A stretch of 18,943 nt of DNA from the NCBI GenBank assembly GCA_021323255.1, contig JAJTCL010000019.1, positions 1 through 18,943 of the forward strand, read 5' to 3'. Of this stretch, positions 15,421-18,943 are shown piece after piece; the stretch's first letter is position 1; every line of letters begins with the position of its first letter. The DNA is from Propionibacteriaceae bacterium (lineage in GTDB: Bacteria > Actinomycetota > Actinomycetes > Propionibacteriales > Propionibacteriaceae). Below the pieces are notes generated by a model that was not told where the DNA came from, made no database searches, and saw only the letters and a program-made list of their open reading frames with translations. The position numbers were made by a program, and so were the translations under genes.

Positions 15421-16233
15421 CTGGGCGGTAGCGGAGGCGTACAGGAAGACAGCTGCGGCGGTCGAAAGGTTGAGGCTCGCGGCACGCCCGTACATCGGCA
15501 GGGCGACCAGCCGGTCCAGCAGTGCGGCGTCGTCTGGCTGCAGGCCCCAGGCCTCATTGCCCATCACCCACAAAGTGGGTCGGGCCAGCTCGCCCGCTCG
15601 GGCGAGGTCGTCGATCGTGCAGGGTGCGGCGGCCTCGGTGCCGAAAACCTGGAGGCCGGAGTCACGGGCCCGCGCAACGGCTTCAACCAGGCTGACCTCA
15701 ACAGCAAGGGGCAGATGAAAAAGACTTCCGACCGTTGCGCGTACGGTCTTCGGGTTATAGACATCAACGGAGTCCCGGCTGACCAGAACCGCATCAGCGC
15801 CGAACCCGTCGGCACATCTGATCACTGTGCCGAGATTGCCTGGATCGCGGACCTGATCACACAGCACCACGAGCCGAGGCGTGCCCGCCAGCGCCTCACC
15901 GGGTTGCACGTCGACCATCTGGCAGACCGAAACCACTCCCTGTGGAGTCACCGTTCCAGACAATTCTGTGACTGCGCGAGCGGGCGCGACAGCAATGGAT
16001 ACCTCGGCCGCGGCCGCGGCGGTGAGTAGATCCCGATGACGATCGACGCTGTCGTCGGCCACGATCAGTTCGAGGACGGTGCCCTGCCGGCGCAGTGCCT
16101 CCGAGGTGGCCTGACGACCCTCGGCAAGGAAGAGACGAGCCGACTGGCGTTCCTTTCGACGCAACAGCCGGCGAGCATTCCGCAGCATGCCTTGCGAGGC
16201 GGCGGGAAGATCAACCGCCTCGAGCCGGCTCAC
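15394..16233 (-). CDS. TrmH/SpoU-family RNA 2'-O-methyltransferase (TsnR-like)
   Basis: The product belongs to the SPOUT methyltransferases, which use S-adenosylmethionine to methylate ribose 2'-OH in rRNA or tRNA; the exact target is unknown. An N-terminal substrate-binding region (about 15-90, with LFLAEGRQATSEAL) is followed by the knotted catalytic domain. That domain shows motif 1 at DQVRDPGNLGTVIRCADGFG, motif 2 at TLWVMGNEAWGL and motif 3 at SLNLSTAAAVFLY. The GTG at 16231-16233 (279 residues) lies 49 bases after rplT and is my preferred start; ATG 16186-16188 is an alternative giving a shorter N-terminus. The gene follows rplT as in many actinobacteria. Its 3' end is inside a perfect hairpin. 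Confidence 0.93.
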   Translation of the reverse strand: MSRLEAVDLPAASQGMLRNARRLLRRKERQSARLFLAEGRQATSEALRRQGTVLELIVADDSVDRHRDLLTAAAAAEVSIAVAPARAVTELSGTVTPQGVVSVCQMVDVQPGEALAGTPRLVVLCDQVRDPGNLGTVIRCADGFGADAVLVSRDSVDVYNPKTVRATVGSLFHLPLAVEVSLVEAVARARDSGLQVFGTEAAAPCTIDDLARAGELARPTLWVMGNEAWGLQPDDAALLDRLVALPMYGRAASLNLSTAAAVFLYASATAQNADLSEPS

Positions 16234-16282
16234 GGACGGCGCCCGATCCCGGGCAACGATGCCTTGGAAGACAGTTTGACCC

Positions 16283-16660
16283 TCAGGCGGCGGTCGCGTC
16301 GGCGGCTGGCACGTTCGCCTTGGCCACCTCAACGAGTGCGGCGAAGGCCGCGGGGTCTGTCACCGCAAGATCGGCGAGGATCTTGCGATCCACCTCAATC
16401 CCAGCCGCTTTGAGACCGGAGATGAAGCGGTTGTACGTCATCCCTTCCGCGCGTGCAGCAGCGTTGATCCGTTGGATCCACAACTTGCGGAAGTCACTCT
16501 TGCGCGCGCGGCGGTCCCGGTAGGCGTACACCAGTGAATGGGTGACCTGCTCCTTGGCCTTGCGGTACACGCGAGAACGCTGACCCCGGTAGCCGGACGC
16601 CTGGCCGAGAACCTCACGGCGCTTCTTGTGTGCATTGACGGAGCGCTTGACGCGTGCCAT
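16283..16660 (-). CDS. rplT: 50S ribosomal protein L20
   Basis: L20 binds 23S rRNA early in 50S assembly. The 125-residue sequence opens with MARVKRSVNAHKKRREVLGQASGYRG and continues with the conserved RKSDFRKLWIQRINAAAR and NRFISGLKAAGIEVDRK segments. The short alanine-rich C-terminus is ordinary. The start is ATG 16658-16660. It is separated from rpmI by 95 bases containing a hairpin repeat. Confidence 0.99.
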   Translation of the reverse strand: MARVKRSVNAHKKRREVLGQASGYRGQRSRVYRKAKEQVTHSLVYAYRDRRARKSDFRKLWIQRINAAARAEGMTYNRFISGLKAAGIEVDRKILADLAVTDPAAFAALVEVAKANVPAADATAA

Positions 16661-16705
16661 CGCATTTACTCCTTATGTCCTTCGGGCGTGCTGCTGGCAC
16701 GCCTC

Positions 16706-16736
16706 GGGGGTCCAGAGGGGGTCGTCCCCCTTGCTC
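16706..16736 (-). repeat. Intergenic hairpin repeat, copy C (rpmI-rplT gap)
   Basis: The minus strand reads AGAGCAAGGGGGACGACCCC followed by CCTCTGGACCCCC. Its stem AGGGGG/CCCCCT with an ACGA tetraloop is the best formed of the three copies. The blocks match copy B almost base for base, except TCTGG in place of TTGAA. It ends about 45 bases before the rplT start. Confidence 0.8.
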
Positions 16737-16755
16737 TATATCTTCGGCGTGAGGC

Positions 16756-16956
16756 TCAGGAACTCTTGCCGAGCAGCTTCTTGGCCTTCGCGGCGTCGCC
16801 CGGCGCCAGCACCACGTCGCCATCGAGGCGTCGGGTACGGGTGCTCGGCTTGTGCTCGTTCAGGTGCATCTTGCCCGCCTGACGGCGCATCACCTTGCCT
16901 GTCCCGGTGAACCTGAACCGCTTCTTGGCACCGGAGTGCGACTTCATCTTCGGCAT
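16756..16956 (-). CDS. rpmI: 50S ribosomal protein L35
   Basis: The 66-residue basic protein MPKMKSHSGAKKRFRFTGTG onward is a clear L35, a small structural protein of the large subunit. The position between infC and rplT is the universal bacterial arrangement. The start is ATG 16954-16956, with a purine-rich GAGAGGAAA about 11 bases upstream. It lies 52 bases after the infC stop. Confidence 0.99.
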   Translation of the reverse strand: MPKMKSHSGAKKRFRFTGTGKVMRRQAGKMHLNEHKPSTRTRRLDGDVVLAPGDAAKAKKLLGKSS

Positions 16957-17008
16957 CGTGGATCCATTTCCTCTCGATGTGTTGCTGCGATACGGCTCAA
17001 GCGATGAG

Positions 17009-17701
17009 CTAACTCAGGTCCATGTCTGGATCGAGGTTGTCTGCTGGTCCGCGGCGTTTCTTCGCAGCCGGCTGGGCGGCCGCCTGGGCACGACGACCTG
17101 CCTGCTCGGTTCGCTCCGCCTCCGCGTCGGCCAGCCGTGCGGCAGCGCGACGGTCACGTTCGGCCTTGACCTCGGCACGGGCTTCGGTCTTCTTCTTGAG
17201 TGGTCCGAGGACCATCAACATGTTCCGACCGTCCTGCTTGGGTGAGGACTCGACGTAGCCGTATTCGTCAACGTCGGACGCCAATTTCTTCAATAGGTTG
17301 TAGCCCAGCTCGGGCCGCGATTGCTCGCGCCCTCGGAACATGATCGTGATCTTGACCTTGTCGCCCGCTTTCAGAAACCGTACGACGTGACCTTTCTTGG
17401 TCTCGTAGTCGTGGCTGTCGATCTTCGGCCGCAGCTTCATTTCCTTGATCACTGTGTTGGATTGGTGGCGTCGGCTCTCGCGCGCCTTCTGAGCGTTCTC
17501 GTACTTGAACTTGCCGTAGTCCATGAGCTTGACGACTGGCGGCCGCGCCATCGGTGCGACTTCCACCAGGTCAAGCTCGGCTTCCCGCGCCAAGCGCAAG
17601 GCGTCCTCGATGCGTACGATGCCGACCTGCTCCCCGGCCGGTCCGACGAGCCGGACCTCCGGGACGCGAATTCGATCGTTGATTCGCGGTTCGGTGCTGA
17701 T
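17009..17701 (-). CDS. infC: Translation initiation factor IF-3 (ATC start)
   Basis: IF3 binds the 30S subunit, blocks premature joining of 50S and checks the start codon and initiator tRNA. The protein begins ISTEPRINDRIRVPEVRLVG and has the N-domain, the linker around KFKYENAQKARE, and the C-domain with MFRGREQSRPELG. An unusually long charged, Ala/Arg-rich tail (about 60 residues, KKKTEARAEVKAERDRR onward) ends in NLDPDMDLS. The conserved N-terminus coincides with an ATC codon at 17699-17701 preceded by GGAGGA (17705-17710). A longer in-frame reading from TTG 17842 would put 47 unconserved, Cys-rich residues in front and has to be read through leader hairpins, so I prefer ATC. Non-canonical starts of infC (ATT in E. 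coli) let IF3 repress its own translation. Confidence 0.95.
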   Translation of the reverse strand: MSTEPRINDRIRVPEVRLVGPAGEQVGIVRIEDALRLAREAELDLVEVAPMARPPVVKLMDYGKFKYENAQKARESRRHQSNTVIKEMKLRPKIDSHDYETKKGHVVRFLKAGDKVKITIMFRGREQSRPELGYNLLKKLASDVDEYGYVESSPKQDGRNMLMVLGPLKKKTEARAEVKAERDRRAAARLADAEAERTEQAGRRAQAAAQPAAKKRRGPADNLDPDMDLS

Positions 17702-17704
17702 ATG

Positions 17705-17710
17705 TCCTCC
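17705..17710 (-). promoter_or_regulatory. Ribosome binding site deciding the infC start
   Basis: GGAGGA on the minus strand lies three bases before the ATC codon 17699-17701. It is the only strong Shine-Dalgarno sequence near the conserved IF3 N-terminus, and no ATG, GTG or TTG stands at a usable distance in the right frame. The spacing is a little short. Confidence 0.8.
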
Positions 17711-18033
17711 AGTTGGTTGTGGTGAGTTGACCAAACAGGCGGCACAGAATCCGCAGCCAGAGACCAAACAATTAAGGGTCTCCGCGCACGCGAAGACCCC
17801 GAAATCCCGCAAGGATGGAGCAACGCCATCCTCACAGACCAACCCGACAACTGTCTTGGTGGACGCTGTGCGGGTGGGAGATCAGGTCTCCACTTGCGGA
17901 TTCAGTGCACGACTGAATCGGTCGCAGTCAAGATATCACCGCAGGCCAGATAGGCCACATGAGGCAACGTCTCGACCAATCCTCGAACGCTCAGGTCCGA
18001 ATGATCTATTCCGCTTGGGCCACCAGTCAGCTC
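17711..18033 (-). promoter_or_regulatory. infC leader and promoter region
   Basis: This 320-base stretch between sseB and infC has no convincing gene. On the minus strand it holds, in order: TTGACT (17926-17931), a possible -35 with no good -10 after it; a perfect 8-bp hairpin GATTCAGT/ACTGAATC (17899-17919); a GTGGAGA/TCTCCCAC hairpin (about 17873-17893); a 6-bp GGATGG/CCATCC hairpin (17813-17831); and a long GC stem (17776-17799). This looks like a regulated leader for the IF3-L35-L20 operon. That reading is inference from structure and position. Confidence 0.5.
17764..17799 (-). terminator. Attenuator-like hairpin in the infC leader
   Basis: GGGTCTTCGC (from 17799) pairs with GCGGAGACCC (to 17776) in about ten pairs with a GTGC loop, and is followed by TTAATTGTTT. 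This is the most terminator-like structure in the window because of the T-rich tail. It lies about 65 bases before the IF3 ATC start, so it would act as an attenuator rather than an operon end. Confidence 0.5.
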
Positions 18034-18549
18034 TCAGTCGGCAGCGGGGATGACCCAGCCGAACTCCCCCTCGGCCAACTCCACCAGGCGGTGGCCGGCA
18101 GCAAGCTCGCCGAGGACCTCACCTTCAATCACCAGCGGATGTGGACCCCCCAGATCGATTAGTACAGCCGTGAGATCTTCATTCCGGGCGGTCTGCGCTG
18201 CGCGGTCAACTGTCACGGGCACGGGGCGAGCGTCTGGTTGCCAGTTCTGGAGTGCATCGAGACCGGTGAAGGCCAGCAGGGCTCGACGGCCGTCCTGTGC
18301 TTGGAGCGTCACCACGGACATCTCCGCCTCCTTATCCGAAGCGAGTCCGGCGACGGCTTCGCCCAAGCGCGTTGCTGTCGCCACAACCGGTACCAGCAGT
18401 CGATCGCCACAGAGCGCGGCGACTGCCCGGAGATAGGCCAGTGGAGTGGCTTCGGCAGCCGCGGCGGCCATCAGACGGCGTGTGTCAGCATGCGCGGACC
18501 CTGTGTCAGAAGGAAATGGGGACGCTGACAGCCGACGGTGGGGATCCAC
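18034..18549 (-). CDS. SseB-family protein
   Basis: The 171-residue protein resembles the SseB-domain proteins that stand directly upstream of infC in many actinobacteria; their function is not established. Recognisable features are the N-terminal RRLSASPFPSDTGSAHADTR, LCGDRLLVPVVA, SVVTLQAQDGRRALLAFTGLDAL and the C-terminal LVIEGEVLGELAAGHRLVEL. It appears soluble and cytoplasmic. GTG 18547-18549 is chosen over ATG 18469-18471 because the residues before that ATG match the family N-terminus. Two G/C-rich inverted repeats lie just upstream. Confidence 0.8.
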   Translation of the reverse strand: MDPHRRLSASPFPSDTGSAHADTRRLMAAAAAEATPLAYLRAVAALCGDRLLVPVVATATRLGEAVAGLASDKEAEMSVVTLQAQDGRRALLAFTGLDALQNWQPDARPVPVTVDRAAQTARNEDLTAVLIDLGGPHPLVIEGEVLGELAAGHRLVELAEGEFGWVIPAAD

Positions 18550-18575
18550 GCCTTAACCTCGATTCCGAAATGTCG

Positions 18576-18598
18576 GGGGGAGTCGGGTGCTCTCCCCC
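18576..18598. repeat. G-run/C-run hairpin upstream of sseB
   Basis: GGGGGAG (18576-18582) and CTCCCCC (18592-18598) are perfectly complementary around a 9-base loop. The structure sits 26 bases before the sseB GTG start. It could be a terminator of a gene now displaced by the insertion element, or part of the sseB 5' untranslated region. Confidence 0.6.
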
Positions 18599-18603
18599 AT
18601 CGC

Positions 18604-18619
18604 CGCCCGATGTCGGGCG
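18604..18619. repeat. Short palindrome upstream of sseB
   Basis: CGCCCGA and TCGGGCG (7-base arms, TG between) form a near-perfect palindrome next to the preceding hairpin. It could be an operator or a hairpin; nothing else in the window repeats it. Confidence 0.5.
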
Positions 18620-18735
18620 TGGCACATTGGGTTAATGCCTGCAGTTGACACCGTACTAATTTGCGGGTTTCGCTGACGCGGCACGATACCTCTCAAACTT
18701 CTTCTGACGCGAAGATTCCCTTGCTGACAGCCGGT
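18620..18735 (-). mobile_element. Probable terminal end of the IS110-family element
   Basis: This stretch between the transposase stop and the sseB upstream hairpins must include the element boundary and some host flank. Two GCTGACGCG/TCTGACGCG direct repeats (about 18672-18680 and 18704-18712) stand about 32 bases apart. IS110-group elements lack clear terminal inverted repeats, so I cannot place the exact end. Confidence 0.4.
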
Positions 18736-18943
18736 TTATGCTGTGGCGGCGGCCGGGATGAGGGTGACTTGATAGCCGAGCCGTTGGAGTTGGTGCACGG
18801 CGTTGCGGCGGGCACATTCGGGGTCGCGGCGGGTGTAGTAGTCGGCGCCGGGGTCGTCGTAGAGCGCTGCGGTGTGGGACATATTCCAGATCGCGACCAA
18901 GATGGCGTGTTCGATGGCGACGAGTGCTTTCTTGGGTCCGCGG
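18736..18943 (-). CDS. IS110-family transposase, C-terminal fragment (runs off the edge)
   Basis: Reading in from the right edge on the minus strand gives about 68 codons ending in TAA (18736-18738). The peptide contains GPKKALVAIEHAILVAIW, GADYYTRRDPE and AVHQLQRLGYQVTLIP. This is the usual C-terminus of IS110/IS1111 transposases (KKA...HAILV, LGADYY, LGYxVTL), whose DEDD/serine recombinase parts would lie outside the window. IS110 elements move with a bridge RNA encoded in their non-coding end. The gene is intact as far as can be seen, and faces sseB in the same orientation. Confidence 0.85.
   Translation of the reverse strand, partial: RGPKKALVAIEHAILVAIWNMSHTAALYDDPGADYYTRRDPECARRNAVHQLQRLGYQVTLIPAAATA

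Noticed and set aside
18645..18650. TTGACA on the plus strand as a -35 box
   Set aside because: No -10 hexamer at 16-18 bases, and no plus-strand gene follows.
1..18943. CRISPR arrays, prophage genes or a defence island
   Set aside because: No regularly spaced repeats, and no phage or defence proteins besides the PIN relic; the window is mostly core genes.

Overview
The window is a piece of a GC-rich actinobacterial chromosome. The 16S rRNA 5' end, the gene order infC-rpmI-rplT-rRNA methyltransferase-pheS-pheT-argCJBDFRGH-tyrS, and the style of the proteins all fit the order Propionibacteriales, probably Propionibacteriaceae. That family placement is inference from recall of 16S and protein sequences, not from a search. 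Every intact gene lies on the minus strand, so transcription runs from high to low coordinates and ends in the start of an rRNA operon.

Layout in the direction of transcription: (1) the 3' end of an IS110-family transposase enters at the right edge (18736-18943); (2) an SseB-family protein gene (18034-18549); (3) a structured leader followed by infC, which starts at a non-canonical ATC codon, then rpmI, rplT and a SpoU/TrmH-type RNA methyltransferase; (4) a perfect 29-bp stem hairpin that swallows the methyltransferase stop codon; (5) pheS and pheT; (6) a small GyrI-like effector-binding protein gene, convergent with a decayed VapC-like PIN-domain toxin remnant on the plus strand; (7) the arginine cluster argC-J-B-D-F, argR-G-H, in which almost every junction is a 4-base start/stop overlap; (8) an elaborate inverted repeat, then tyrS; (9) rRNA promoters, the rRNA leader and the first ~97 bases of 16S rRNA.

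The genes form a translation and arginine block. IF3, L35 and L20 supply initiation and ribosome assembly functions. PheST and TyrRS charge tRNAs. ArgJ, ArgB, ArgC, ArgD, ArgF, ArgG and ArgH make arginine from glutamate through the acetyl-recycling route, under the ArgR repressor encoded inside the operon.

No unknown defence or metabolic system is visible. The points deserving a second look are: an argH that appears broken by an out-of-frame internal deletion; a three-copy family of hairpin repeats placed only in gaps between co-transcribed genes; two very strong inverted repeats (15359-15420 and 1956-2041); the infC leader with its ATC start; the frameshifted PIN-domain relic; and the rRNA promoter that overlaps the tyrS stop codon.
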